DNA from: Nocardia altamirensis NBRC 108246
Lineage (GTDB): Bacteria > Actinomycetota > Actinomycetes > Mycobacteriales > Mycobacteriaceae
DNA: 64,000 nucleotides
NCBI RefSeq assembly: GCF_001612685.1
Contig: NZ_BDAY01000022.1
Span: 91,657 to 155,656 of the forward strand
Reading direction: 5' to 3'
Shown here one piece after another: positions 1 to 8,289 of this stretch. How positions within the stretch are numbered: position 1 is the stretch's first letter; the number at the start of each line of letters is the position of its first letter. The notes below the pieces were generated by a model, which saw only the letters and a program-made list of their open reading frames with translations, was not told where the DNA came from and did no database searches. The translations under genes were made by a program, and so were the position numbers.

Positions 1-1019
1 TCGATGCCACGCTCGACGATTTCCTGCGCGCCAAGGCGGGCCCCGACGCCGAACCGGCACTGCCCGACGAAGTCACCGGGACCCTGCACGGCTTTGTCAC
101 CGGAGGCGGCAAGCGGTTTCGGCCGCTGCTCTGCGTCCTCGGCTGGCATGCCGCCGGTGGCGACGGGTACGTGCCCGCGTCGGTCGTGCAGGCCGCCGCG
201 TCCCTCGAACTGTTCCACGCCGCCGTGCTGATCCACGACGACATCATCGACAACAGCGATACCCGCCGCGACCAGCTCACCGTGCACCGGGTGTTGGCCG
301 CGAGGCATCAGAATCGCCGTGACCCAAGGCAATTCGGTGCGCACGCCGCGATCGTGCTCGGCGACCTGGCCATGGTGTGGTCGGCCGAGTTGCTGCACAC
401 CGCCGGGCTGACCGCAGGCCAGCTCGCGGCCGCGCTCACGGTGCTCGACGGCATGCGCGCCGAGGTGATGTACGGCCAGTACCTCGACCTGCTCACCACC
501 GCGTGCCCGTCCAGCGATCTCAGCAGTGCGATGGAGATCATCCGGTACAAGACGGTGGCCTACACCTGCGAACGCCCGCTGCAACTCGGCGCCGTGCTCG
601 CCGGTTCCGATCCCGAAGTCCTTGCGGCACTCTCGGCCTATGCCCGACCGCTCGGCGAGGCGTTCCAGCTGCAGGACGACCTGCTCGGCGTCTACGGCGA
701 TCCGTCGATCACCGGCAAATCCAACCTCGACGACCTGCGCGACGGAAAGCACACCGCCCTGGTGGCTTTGGCGCTGGAACACGCGGATCCGGCGCAGGCC
801 GACCAGCTGCACGCCGCACTCGGCGATCCGGAGCTGGACGAGCAGCGGGCCGCCACGTGCCGCGACGTCCTCGCCGCCGCGGGCCGCCCGCACGTCGAGG
901 CGATGATCCGGACCCGATGGGCGCAAGCCCAGCACGCACTGAACGACGCACCGCTACCCGCAGCGGTGATCCAGGCGCTGCGCTACGTCGCCGATGTCGC
1001 CGTTGCCCGCACCGCCTAG
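1..1019 (+). CDS. Polyprenyl diphosphate synthase, 5' end outside window
   Basis: This is an all-trans isoprenyl diphosphate synthase that adds isopentenyl diphosphate units to an allylic primer. The frame is already open at the first complete codon (base 3), so the N-terminus lies outside the window. The GGGKRFRP substrate-binding motif is encoded near base 102, the first aspartate-rich motif DDIID at 237-251, and the second DDLLG motif near 675-689, so both catalytic Mg-binding sites are present. The size fits a geranylgeranyl or similar short-chain synthase, but product length cannot be read from these motifs. The following gene is close and on the same strand, but nothing ties its function to this one. 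Confidence 0.9.
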   Translation, partial: DATLDDFLRAKAGPDAEPALPDEVTGTLHGFVTGGGKRFRPLLCVLGWHAAGGDGYVPASVVQAAASLELFHAAVLIHDDIIDNSDTRRDQLTVHRVLAARHQNRRDPRQFGAHAAIVLGDLAMVWSAELLHTAGLTAGQLAAALTVLDGMRAEVMYGQYLDLLTTACPSSDLSSAMEIIRYKTVAYTCERPLQLGAVLAGSDPEVLAALSAYARPLGEAFQLQDDLLGVYGDPSITGKSNLDDLRDGKHTALVALALEHADPAQADQLHAALGDPELDEQRAATCRDVLAAAGRPHVEAMIRTRWAQAQHALNDAPLPAAVIQALRYVADVAVARTA

Positions 1020-1075
1020 GCAGGCACCGCTCTCCGTTCCAGCTCGTCGCTCGTCTCGAAAGGTGGTGTCGCTCC

Positions 1076-1837
1076 GTGGTTTTACAACTAGCCGTGCCCA
1101 TCGCGGCCGCAGTCCTCGCGGTCATCGTTTTCGTAGTCGGCGACCGGCTGCGACCGCCTGCGTGGCGGCAGACCGAGGACGATTCGCCAGGCGCTCTGGT
1201 GGTGGACCTGATCAATACGCTCTTCATGGCCGTCGCCGCGTTCGTCGTGGTGATCTGCTGGCAGCAGTACGACAACGCACACAACCACACCGTCGCCGAG
1301 TCCAAGGCCCTCGTCGACGTCTACTGGGCTGCGCACGGCATGCCTGAGCCCGACCACAGCCGGATTCAGGGCCTGGTCAAGGATTACACCGAGAGCGTCG
1401 TCACCGAGGAGTGGACGACGATGGACCGCGACCACAAGCTCAGTCAGTCCACCCAGGACATCCTCGACACCCTGCGCGACACCGTGGCTGCGGTCCAATC
1501 ACCGGAGTCCGACGTCACCGATCTGCGGGCGACGGCACTGGCAGGCCTGGACGCGGTGGCGCAGGCCCGCCAGGACCGTGCATTGGATACCAACCTCGGC
1601 ATGCCCGGATTCCTGTACACCGCACTGTGGTTCAGCACCGTGCTGCTGCTGTTCAGCGGGGTGCTGTCCGGCGTCAAAGTCACCCTTCGCAGCGTGGTGA
1701 TGACGGGGTTGCTCGGTGTCGTGGTCGGTACCGCGGTGATGGCCGTCTACAACCTCGATCGGCCCTTCTCCGGCGGAAACATCGTCTCCAAGGACGCTTT
1801 CGAACTGGCGCTGTCGCGCTATCAGCACATCACCTAG
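1076..1837 (+). CDS. DUF4239-like integral membrane protein
   Basis: A 253-residue membrane protein with two hydrophobic segments near the N-terminus, a soluble middle part of about 130 residues rich in charged helices, and two hydrophobic segments near the C-terminus. This layout matches the bestrophin-like DUF4239 family, whose function is unknown. The GTG at 1076 is chosen because a purine-rich AAAGG lies about 12 bases upstream and the longer open frame overlaps the preceding synthase out of frame. It follows the synthase gene by 56 bases on the same strand. Confidence 0.75.
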   Translation: MVLQLAVPIAAAVLAVIVFVVGDRLRPPAWRQTEDDSPGALVVDLINTLFMAVAAFVVVICWQQYDNAHNHTVAESKALVDVYWAAHGMPEPDHSRIQGLVKDYTESVVTEEWTTMDRDHKLSQSTQDILDTLRDTVAAVQSPESDVTDLRATALAGLDAVAQARQDRALDTNLGMPGFLYTALWFSTVLLLFSGVLSGVKVTLRSVVMTGLLGVVVGTAVMAVYNLDRPFSGGNIVSKDAFELALSRYQHIT

Positions 1838-1881
1838 CCGAACTCTTCCGGCAGATACGACAACGGACGGGACGGCAGCAG

Positions 1882-2766
1882 ATGGCGTCAGGCAGCCATG
1901 ACAGGCGAACACGAAGGCTAGCAAGAACTTTGGCCGCGACAACGGCAGTGCCGTTGGCCGCGGTTCTGCTCGCGGGCCGGCCGCCCGTCTCGGCAGCCGA
2001 CCCGCCATTTCCGGCGCTGCCACCGATCGGCGAGATCGTCAGCGGCAGTGCGTCGCCGAGCTCCAACGAGACCGGCTCTGCGAGCGGCGGTTTGGGTCTC
2101 GGACTGGCGCCGGGAACCGGTAGCGGGGACTTCGGCAGCGCCGAAGGAACCACGGCGGCGGGCGATTTGAGCCTGGGTCTGGCACCCAGAACCGGCAGCG
2201 GAGACCTCGGCAGCACCACCACGAGTGGTGCCTACACCGACCCGCAACCACTCGCATTGGCACCCGCCGCGGAAGACCCGCTCCCCACACCGGAAATCAC
2301 CACCGGCAGCGTCGAGACCGCGTGCGCGGGCAGCGCCGTCGCAGGCAGCGCGATGATCATGCTCGGCATCGTGACCGGCAGTGGCCGCGGGTCGAGCGGT
2401 TCCGCGCTCGGCAGCGCGGCCGTCGGCAGCGCACTGTCCGGCAGCGCACTGCTGACCTGTCTGCTGCTCCTGCCACCGATCCAGATCCCGCCGCCGGGCC
2501 TGCCGCTCCTGCTCGAACCGCCGCAGGCGCCGGTCATCCCCGCCGTCGAGCCCCCTGACGAACCCGTCGACGCGATCGCACCGACCGCACCACGCGTCCC
2601 ATCCGCCGTGCCCATTGCCCCGATCACCCGCCGCGAGGCCGCCGAACCCACCGTCGATCCCGTCGCGTGGAACATGCTGCAACTCGTGACAATCATGCTG
2701 ATCGCGGTGCTGACCACGGTCCGAACGGGCGCGACGATCGTTCGGCGCCACAACCGCTCAGAATAA
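1882..2766 (+). CDS. Exported Gly/Ser-rich protein
   Basis: A 294-residue protein with an Arg-rich N-terminus followed by a hydrophobic stretch ending in VSAA, consistent with a Sec or Tat-like signal peptide. The mature part is low complexity: two imperfect copies of a segment containing LGLAP-(x)-TGSGD, then GSA-rich sequence, a hydrophobic LLTCLLLLPP stretch and a Pro-rich linker. A final hydrophobic segment precedes a basic tail (VRRHNRSE), which suggests C-terminal membrane anchoring. I recognise no family. No strong Shine-Dalgarno sequence is visible in front of the ATG, so the start is chosen for its signal peptide. Confidence 0.6.
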   Translation: MASGSHDRRTRRLARTLAATTAVPLAAVLLAGRPPVSAADPPFPALPPIGEIVSGSASPSSNETGSASGGLGLGLAPGTGSGDFGSAEGTTAAGDLSLGLAPRTGSGDLGSTTTSGAYTDPQPLALAPAAEDPLPTPEITTGSVETACAGSAVAGSAMIMLGIVTGSGRGSSGSALGSAAVGSALSGSALLTCLLLLPPIQIPPPGLPLLLEPPQAPVIPAVEPPDEPVDAIAPTAPRVPSAVPIAPITRREAAEPTVDPVAWNMLQLVTIMLIAVLTTVRTGATIVRRHNRSE

Positions 2767-2914
2767 ACCACCCAACTTCTGCGGGCATGACGAATAGCGT
2801 TTCTCCGCATAACATCCGCTCAGGCAGACTGCTCGTCAGCGACTCATACAACTGAACATTGCGATCCACTGACGAACGCTCCGCCTTCGATGGCGACCAC
2901 GGGAGGAATCGTCA

Positions 2915-2977
2915 GTGATTGATGATCGGGTGGGGGAAACCGAACAACTGGACCACGAGGCCAGCGAGCCGGGATGA
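2915..2977 (+). CDS. Possible 20-residue leader ORF upstream of kinase
   Basis: A GTG codon preceded by GGGAGGAA at a normal spacing opens a 20-codon acidic ORF whose TGA overlaps the ATG of the kinase gene as ATGA. Such overlap is typical of translational coupling. The ribosome binding site belongs to this small ORF, while the kinase start itself has none. It may be a leader peptide or the remnant of a longer gene. There is no further evidence that it is expressed. Confidence 0.35.
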   Translation: MIDDRVGETEQLDHEASEPG

Positions 2978-4215
2978 CGTCGACGGCGCCGTCATTGCTG
3001 ACGCGAGCGACGTCCTTCCGGCCGAACCACTGGCTGCAGGGCTCGACCGCGCTGCGCGCCGCCGCCGAATGCGTCGATCGCATGCTCGCGTTCGCGCTCG
3101 GCCTCGGCACCTGGATCTTCGGCGCAGGCAACGCCGCGGAGATCGCCAGGCAGTCGCACCACTTCGCGGCCTGGTGGACAATGCTCACCCTCGCCGGGGT
3201 TTTCGGCACCGCGCTGCTGCTGGCCACGACCGCGCTGCAGGTCACGCTGCCGACGGTGCGGAAGATCGCGACCGCGCACGCCGCGGTATTCGCGATTGCC
3301 ATCGCGCTTTCCGGCTTCGCGGTCGCGCCTGGGCAGATCACCGACGACGTGGCGTGGGTCTATCGACTGGTTCCGCTCGCCGGTGTCGCGGCGACGCTGG
3401 TCTGGCGGACGCCTGCCATGTCGAGCTACCTCGTCGGCGTCGGCCTGCTCGCGGCGGCGTCCACCGGGCAGGCGACCGGCGACACCAGCTGGACCGAGTT
3501 CGCGCTCACCGCGGTGCGCATCCTCGGCACCTCCGCGGCGTTCGTCTACCTCACGGAGCTGACGCAGCGGGCGGCCCGCCTGCTCGACGCGGAACGCGCA
3601 CGCGCACACCCCCAGGACGAGCTGGCCGCCGAAGCGCGCGCCAGCGAGCGAGCCCGATTCGCGGGCATGATCCATGACAAGGTGCTCGCCACGCTCCTCG
3701 ACGCCGCACGCGGCGGCGACGCGACGATGCTGGCCAGGCAGGCCGAGACGGCGCTCGGTCAATTCGCCGTGCTCGGGCGGGTCAGCGAACTGTGCACCGA
3801 TGTCGAGGCGATCGAGGCGATCACGCGCGAGGTGGCCGGCGCCACCGAAACCGAACTGCGCGTGCGGGTTCGGCGCGACTATCGCTCCGACGACCTGTGT
3901 ATCGATTCCCTCGCGGTCGCCGCGCTCGCGCAGGCCGCGGCCGAAGCCGTCCGCAACAGCGTGCGCCATGCCGCGGTGCCCGGCCGGGTGGTCGCGCGCG
4001 AAGTGACGATCGTGGCGCGGGCTCGCGGCATCACCGTCGTCGTCCGCGACGACGGTGCAGGCTTCGACCCGGGTCGGGCGGCGGGCGACCGGCTCGGTCT
4101 CACCGTCAGCATCCGGCAGCGGATGCGCGAAGCAGGCGGCCGCGCGATCATCGACTCCCGTCCTGGCGCCGGAACCCGCGTCACCCTGGAATGGACTGTC
4201 CCGGATGACAGTTGA
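2974..4215 (+). CDS. Membrane sensor histidine kinase (HisKA_3/HATPase type)
   Basis: A 413-residue kinase with about five or six hydrophobic segments in residues 30-200, then a cytoplasmic half. The phosphoacceptor box is IHDKVLATLL with His234 followed by Asp, as in NarL-type kinases. The ATP-binding N-box is around Asn328 (EAVRNSVRHA), the G1 box DDGAGFDP is around 360 and a G2-like GLTVSIRQRM follows. All parts needed for autophosphorylation are present. No response regulator lies beside it; instead the next gene overlaps it by 11 bases and encodes a degenerate kinase-like membrane protein. The start lacks its own Shine-Dalgarno and is overlapped by the small ORF ending at 2977. Confidence 0.8.
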   Translation: MTSTAPSLLTRATSFRPNHWLQGSTALRAAAECVDRMLAFALGLGTWIFGAGNAAEIARQSHHFAAWWTMLTLAGVFGTALLLATTALQVTLPTVRKIATAHAAVFAIAIALSGFAVAPGQITDDVAWVYRLVPLAGVAATLVWRTPAMSSYLVGVGLLAAASTGQATGDTSWTEFALTAVRILGTSAAFVYLTELTQRAARLLDAERARAHPQDELAAEARASERARFAGMIHDKVLATLLDAARGGDATMLARQAETALGQFAVLGRVSELCTDVEAIEAITREVAGATETELRVRVRRDYRSDDLCIDSLAVAALAQAAAEAVRNSVRHAAVPGRVVAREVTIVARARGITVVVRDDGAGFDPGRAAGDRLGLTVSIRQRMREAGGRAIIDSRPGAGTRVTLEWTVPDDS

Positions 4216-5269
4216 CGGCGACCTCGGCAGGGTACTCAGCGGTCGGCGCTCCACCATGGCGACGGTCATCCTCTTCATGCTCGCCACCGACGCGGCGGTC
4301 ATGATCCGCTCGGTGCGGCGCGCCGAGCTTCCGCTGTCGACGTCCATGTACCTCGCCGCCGCGCTCATCGTCGCCGCCACGCTCGTCGTCATCCTCGACA
4401 CGGCGGCGCCGATCCACACGTCGTCGGCGATCTTCGTCGCCGCAGCGGGCCCGATCGCCACCCTCATCGTCCACGACCAGGTGAGCGCGCAGCTGTACGC
4501 ACACACCAACGTGTGGAGCGCCTACACCGCTGGCATCGCACTCGCGATTCTGGTGGTGCGCGGCCGAAACCTGGTGGCCTGGTGCGGAACTGCGGCCACC
4601 TGGCTCGCCATCGTGCTCGCCGCGGGCGGTGGAGCGGCCGCCTACGTGCAGGCGGTCGTGCCTCTGGTCATCGTTGCCGTCGCGGCCACCTTCGCGGCGA
4701 TCATGCGACCGACCCTGCGGTCGCTGCACGAACTCGAGCTCGAGGCGGCTGCCCGCGCTGCGAAGCAGGCCAGACTCGATGCCCAGAATGCCGAACGCAG
4801 ACGCCAACTCGACCGCCTCGACCGCCAGGCCCGCCCCGTGCTCGAGCGTATTGCCACCGCTGTCCCGTGCACCCTCGAAGAACGCGAAGAGTGCCGGCTG
4901 CTCGAGGCCGAACTCCGCGACGAACTCCGCGCGCCACAGCTGTCCACCGCGGACCTGCTCGCCGCCGCGCGCACCGCCCGCAAGCGCGGCATCGAAGTGA
5001 TACTCCTCGACGACGGCGGCCTGGCCCTCGCCGCACCCCGCATCGCCACCCTGGTCCGCGACGTCGTCATCCGCGAACTGAACGGCACCGACCGCGGCCG
5101 GGTCACCGTCCGCGTCCTCCCGCCGGGCCGCCGGAACCTGACCACCGTCCTGGTAGCCGACAACACCCGCAATCGCCGCACCGAAATCGACCACGACGGC
5201 ACGGTGACCGTCACCCTCGACCGCACCGCCACAGACGAACAACCAAGCGTCCCTGTCACTCCCCGCTGA
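4205..5269 (+). CDS. Membrane protein with degenerate kinase-like C-terminus
   Basis: A 354-residue protein starting at the ATG that overlaps the end of the kinase gene by 11 bases, so the two are probably co-translated. Residues 15-165 hold about five hydrophobic segments; a charged helical coiled-coil-like stretch follows (about 175-215). The C-terminal 130 residues have the overall pattern of a histidine-kinase ATPase domain (TLVRDVVIRELNG in the N-box position), but the glycine boxes and a phosphoacceptor His are missing. I infer a non-catalytic partner or modulator of the upstream kinase. The substrate or signal is unknown. Confidence 0.65.
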   Translation: MTVDGDLGRVLSGRRSTMATVILFMLATDAAVMIRSVRRAELPLSTSMYLAAALIVAATLVVILDTAAPIHTSSAIFVAAAGPIATLIVHDQVSAQLYAHTNVWSAYTAGIALAILVVRGRNLVAWCGTAATWLAIVLAAGGGAAAYVQAVVPLVIVAVAATFAAIMRPTLRSLHELELEAAARAAKQARLDAQNAERRRQLDRLDRQARPVLERIATAVPCTLEEREECRLLEAELRDELRAPQLSTADLLAAARTARKRGIEVILLDDGGLALAAPRIATLVRDVVIRELNGTDRGRVTVRVLPPGRRNLTTVLVADNTRNRRTEIDHDGTVTVTLDRTATDEQPSVPVTPR

Positions 5270-5308
5270 ACCACGTCCGGCCTAGTTCAGAGACGCTGCC
5301 GCACAATC

Positions 5309-5327
5309 GCTCTCACTCATCGAGAGC
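5309..5327. terminator. Short hairpin between convergent genes
   Basis: GCTCTC and GAGAGC form a six-base stem with a seven-base loop between the convergent kinase-partner and VKOR genes. It overlaps the last codons of the VKOR gene and has no T-run, so it is only a weak terminator candidate. Confidence 0.3.
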
Positions 5328-6011
5328 TGGGACCCTAGGAAAACCGTAATATTCGAATCGCAGGAATATCAACAGCAGGATCACCACGACGAACAGCGCG
5401 ACGAAGACCCAGCGCCATGCTATGAGCGCCCCTAGCGGTCCTTTCGAGTTGCCCCACAACTGGTTTGTGACCACCGCCAGCAGCGGCGTGATGATCGCCC
5501 ACACCACCATGCAATACGGGCACAGCGCGTTGATTCGATAGATGCTCTGGAAGATCAGCCAGCCGATGAAGCCGACACCGGCCACGGTGCCGAGCCACAG
5601 CCCGACCCAGATCCAGCGCGGGAAGCCGACACCAGCGACACTGAGCACCGCGAGCGTCACCACCACGGAAAAGCCGACGATGCCGATGATCGGATTGGGA
5701 AACCCGAACACGGCCGCCTGTTCGGCCTCCATCACCGAGCCGCAGGACAGGATCGGGTTGATGCTGCACGACGGCACGTGCTTCGGATCGGTGAACAGAG
5801 CGAATCGCTCGATGGTCAGCACGACCGCGGCCAGCCAACCGGCTAGACCGCCGATCAGCAGCACCCAAGCGCCCCTGGCCGACGCGGTGATCACTGGGCC
5901 GCCGCGATCGACACGGTTGCCACCGTGACCCGGAGGAGGATCGTGCGGTTGTGTTCGGCGTTCTGCATCCTGAATCGGCCTCTCCTCGAAGGATTTCGGC
6001 CCGAATACCAC
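5313..6011 (-). CDS. Vitamin K epoxide reductase (VKOR) family protein
   Basis: A 232-residue membrane protein of the VKOR family, which in actinobacteria reoxidises a DsbA-like thiol oxidase with quinone as electron acceptor and so supports disulfide formation outside the membrane. Five hydrophobic segments are visible. The loop cysteines are in CSINPILSCGSVM and the catalytic CXXC is CPYC in the fourth segment, so the full redox relay is present. The GTG at 6011 gives a long polar N-terminus; a shorter start within that leader is possible. No DsbA-like partner lies beside it, and it is separated from the cassette upstream by about 100 bases. Confidence 0.85.
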   Translation of the reverse strand: MVFGPKSFEERPIQDAERRTQPHDPPPGHGGNRVDRGGPVITASARGAWVLLIGGLAGWLAAVVLTIERFALFTDPKHVPSCSINPILSCGSVMEAEQAAVFGFPNPIIGIVGFSVVVTLAVLSVAGVGFPRWIWVGLWLGTVAGVGFIGWLIFQSIYRINALCPYCMVVWAIITPLLAVVTNQLWGNSKGPLGALIAWRWVFVALFVVVILLLIFLRFEYYGFPRVPALDE

Positions 6012-6114
6012 GGACCACCCGTCTCATCGACGCCGGGCGAGCAGCCGTTCCCGCACGCACATCATTTCTCGATCATTGCGCTGCGCACCGAGCAGCCGAA
6101 ACGACCGAACCGGT

Positions 6115-6660
6115 TCAGACCGTCAAGGGTTGACGGCCTGGCTTCGTCCGTCGCCAGGCGACCCCGAGGAAGACGATGAGGCCGATCAACGGGAGGGAGC
6201 CGATGGTCCAGCTGAGCGCAAGTGGCGGTCCTGGTTGGTCGAGGATGTGGACGCCGGACAGGGTGCCTTCGCCGTGGCCGAGGGGGCCGTCGATGGCGAA
6301 GGTGAAGCTGTAGTCGCCCGGGTCGTCGAAGGCTCGGACGTCGAGACCCCAGTTGTCACGCTTGCGTGGGTGGCGGACGAGCGGTGCGGGGCGCCTGCCC
6401 TGCCGCAGTCCTGGACCCTCGATCTTCAAGGTTCCGGATTTGTCGGCGATGCCGCCGTCCGGCACGAAGGTGAAGTCCAGGGACTTCATGGCGCGAATCG
6501 GCCAGGTGGAGAAGCCGACGGTGAGGGCATAGGGGCCCACTTGCACGCGCTCGGTGTGCACGATATCGACGGGAGCGTAGGCCGATGCGGGCGCGATCGC
6601 GACCAATGCCATTGTCACCGTGACTAATACGGTGACGGCGACCTTACGGAGGGCGGTCAT
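6115..6660 (-). CDS. Exported beta-rich protein with C-terminal anchor, copper-type cassette
   Basis: A 181-residue protein with a clear signal peptide (ending APASAYA), a beta-rich extracytoplasmic domain of about 120 residues, one hydrophobic segment near residue 155 and a basic tail. The domain resembles the small immunoglobulin-like folds of CopC or YtkA proteins in its pattern of Thr/Val-rich strands, but no canonical metal motif is obvious. The ATG overlaps the stop of the upstream gene as ATGA, so the two are translationally coupled. It is the last gene of the four-gene minus-strand cassette 9989-6115. Confidence 0.65.
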   Translation of the reverse strand: MTALRKVAVTVLVTVTMALVAIAPASAYAPVDIVHTERVQVGPYALTVGFSTWPIRAMKSLDFTFVPDGGIADKSGTLKIEGPGLRQGRRPAPLVRHPRKRDNWGLDVRAFDDPGDYSFTFAIDGPLGHGEGTLSGVHILDQPGPPLALSWTIGSLPLIGLIVFLGVAWRRTKPGRQPLTV

Positions 6661-7811
6661 CGGAGTGTCTCCATCGCAGGCGCGGGCAGCATGCGGGTGA
6701 AGCGGCCGCCGAAGAAGCCGGCAAGCAAGCCGAGCGGAATGCCGAGCAGCCCCATCGTCACCAGGATCTCGAGCGAGAGGTGCGAAGCCATGTTGGTGAG
6801 TTTCAATTGCAGCGGGAACGTCACGCCCACAACGACACCGGTGACCGCGCCCGCGGCCAGCACGATCTTGTTGGCGTCGTACCCGCGCGTGCGGGCCAGC
6901 CAGAACAGACCTTCGACGGCTATGGCCGCGACGATGAGGAACATCGGCATGAGGGCAGGAAGGGCAGGCGCGCGGTCGGTGAGACCGTCGCGCAGCGGCA
7001 AACCGATGGCCGAGGCGTAGGTTTCGGCGGCCCACGGCGAGAACCACCACAGCAGCACCTGCATGATGCCGAGCGCCACCGCGATGGCGATCGCGGCACC
7101 GGCGCGGGCCAGCACCGCCGCGCCGAGCACCAGCAGCAGCGGGCCGAACAGCACGGTCCCGAGGGTGGTCGGATCGACGGGCAGGTCGAAATTCTCCAAG
7201 CCCTGCACCGGAATCGGCGCGAAGGTGAGCAGCACCGGGATCGCGAGGACGATGCCGAATCGACCCCAGCCGTGGTCGCGATGCGCGGCGAAGACGATGA
7301 TGCTGCCGATCATGGTGAGGGTGATCGACAGGAACAGCGCGACGTGCGAGGGAGTGTTGAGCACCGCGTCGAATCCGTAGATCGAATGCCACTCCAGATC
7401 GAGCAGGCCGTAGACCAGGAACAGGGCGGCGCCCGCACCGGCGATCATGTAGCCGAGTGGCGCCGTCAGGTTGCTGCCGAAAACACGGATGGCGGGGCCG
7501 CCTTGCCTGGGCACCGGCCTGCCTGCCCGTTGCGCGAAGGTCGCGATGAACACCATGGCCAGGCAGGCGAAGCCCGAGATCGCGCTGCCCGCGTACAAGA
7601 ACAGATGCGGCAGGGTGAAGAAGGTGTCAGGGCCGACTTGGTTGTGCCACTGGATATCCCAGCTCAGGCCGATCAACGTCACCACGGTGCCGAGCAAGAC
7701 CACCCAGGCGCCGAGGCGGGCCGCGGTGCTGTTGTCGGATTCTGCTGTGGCCGTGCGGTTTTTCGGTCCGGCGCGGTCTTCGCTCGCGTCGGACGGTGCT
7801 GAGACATTCAT
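6657..7811 (-). CDS. Polytopic membrane protein with duplicated DxxWH...PxH motif
   Basis: A 384-residue protein with about ten hydrophobic segments. A strong AGGAGG lies nine bases before the ATG at 7811, which decides the start. Two sequence blocks look like internal repeats: WDIQWH with PHLFLY (residues 51-73) and LDLEWH with PSHVALF (137-160), both with an intervening G-x-D. Histidines placed this way at membrane boundaries suggest a metal or haem site. Its neighbours are a Met/His-rich exported protein and a YtkA-like protein, which favours a role in copper handling. I do not know a characterised member, so the function is inferred. Confidence 0.65.
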   Translation of the reverse strand: MNVSAPSDASEDRAGPKNRTATAESDNSTAARLGAWVVLLGTVVTLIGLSWDIQWHNQVGPDTFFTLPHLFLYAGSAISGFACLAMVFIATFAQRAGRPVPRQGGPAIRVFGSNLTAPLGYMIAGAGAALFLVYGLLDLEWHSIYGFDAVLNTPSHVALFLSITLTMIGSIIVFAAHRDHGWGRFGIVLAIPVLLTFAPIPVQGLENFDLPVDPTTLGTVLFGPLLLVLGAAVLARAGAAIAIAVALGIMQVLLWWFSPWAAETYASAIGLPLRDGLTDRAPALPALMPMFLIVAAIAVEGLFWLARTRGYDANKIVLAAGAVTGVVVGVTFPLQLKLTNMASHLSLEILVTMGLLGIPLGLLAGFFGGRFTRMLPAPAMETLR

Positions 7812-7872
7812 AGCGAGCGGTCCTCCTGTGCTTCGACGTTTCCTTCTGTTGTTCTCGTGCGCTCGAGTGTGG

Positions 7873-8289
7873 TCAGCCGCCGACCCAGAGCGGCACTGAC
7901 ACGTCATCGATGCCGTGGTGTGCGTCGATGGACAGCCGCAGCTCCCACGGTCCGGCCATCATCAGCGACAGCACGGGAGCACGGAAGCGGCCGCCACCGG
8001 TGGCAGTCATCGGAATGGGTTCTCCGGCATGCCCCATCAGCTGCTGAACGGCTTGGACCCGCACTGTCGCGTGGTCGATCGGTGCGCCGGCGCGATCGGT
8101 GACCGTGACGTCGACTGCGGTGTCGCCGATGCGCAGGCTGTCGATCGCGACGGTGACGAGGTGTTGCGGCGTACCGGTTTTCAGGACGACCGGACCGGAT
8201 TTACTCGGCCACACCAACCTCCCCGCCAGTGCGAGCACGAGCACGACGGCGACCGCGATGAGTAGGCGTTTCCCGGTGAAGGTGCTCAT
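7873..8289 (-). CDS. YtkA-like domain protein, membrane-anchored
   Basis: A 138-residue protein with one N-terminal hydrophobic segment (residues 8-26) and an extracytoplasmic beta-sandwich. The sequence MAGPWELRLSID near the end and the preceding GGGRFRAPV pattern are typical of YtkA-like domains, which occur with copper-trafficking genes. Its ATG overlaps the stop of the upstream gene by four bases (ATGA). The next gene downstream starts 61 bases further on with its own strong ribosome binding site. Confidence 0.75.
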   Translation of the reverse strand: MSTFTGKRLLIAVAVVLVLALAGRLVWPSKSGPVVLKTGTPQHLVTVAIDSLRIGDTAVDVTVTDRAGAPIDHATVRVQAVQQLMGHAGEPIPMTATGGGRFRAPVLSLMMAGPWELRLSIDAHHGIDDVSVPLWVGG

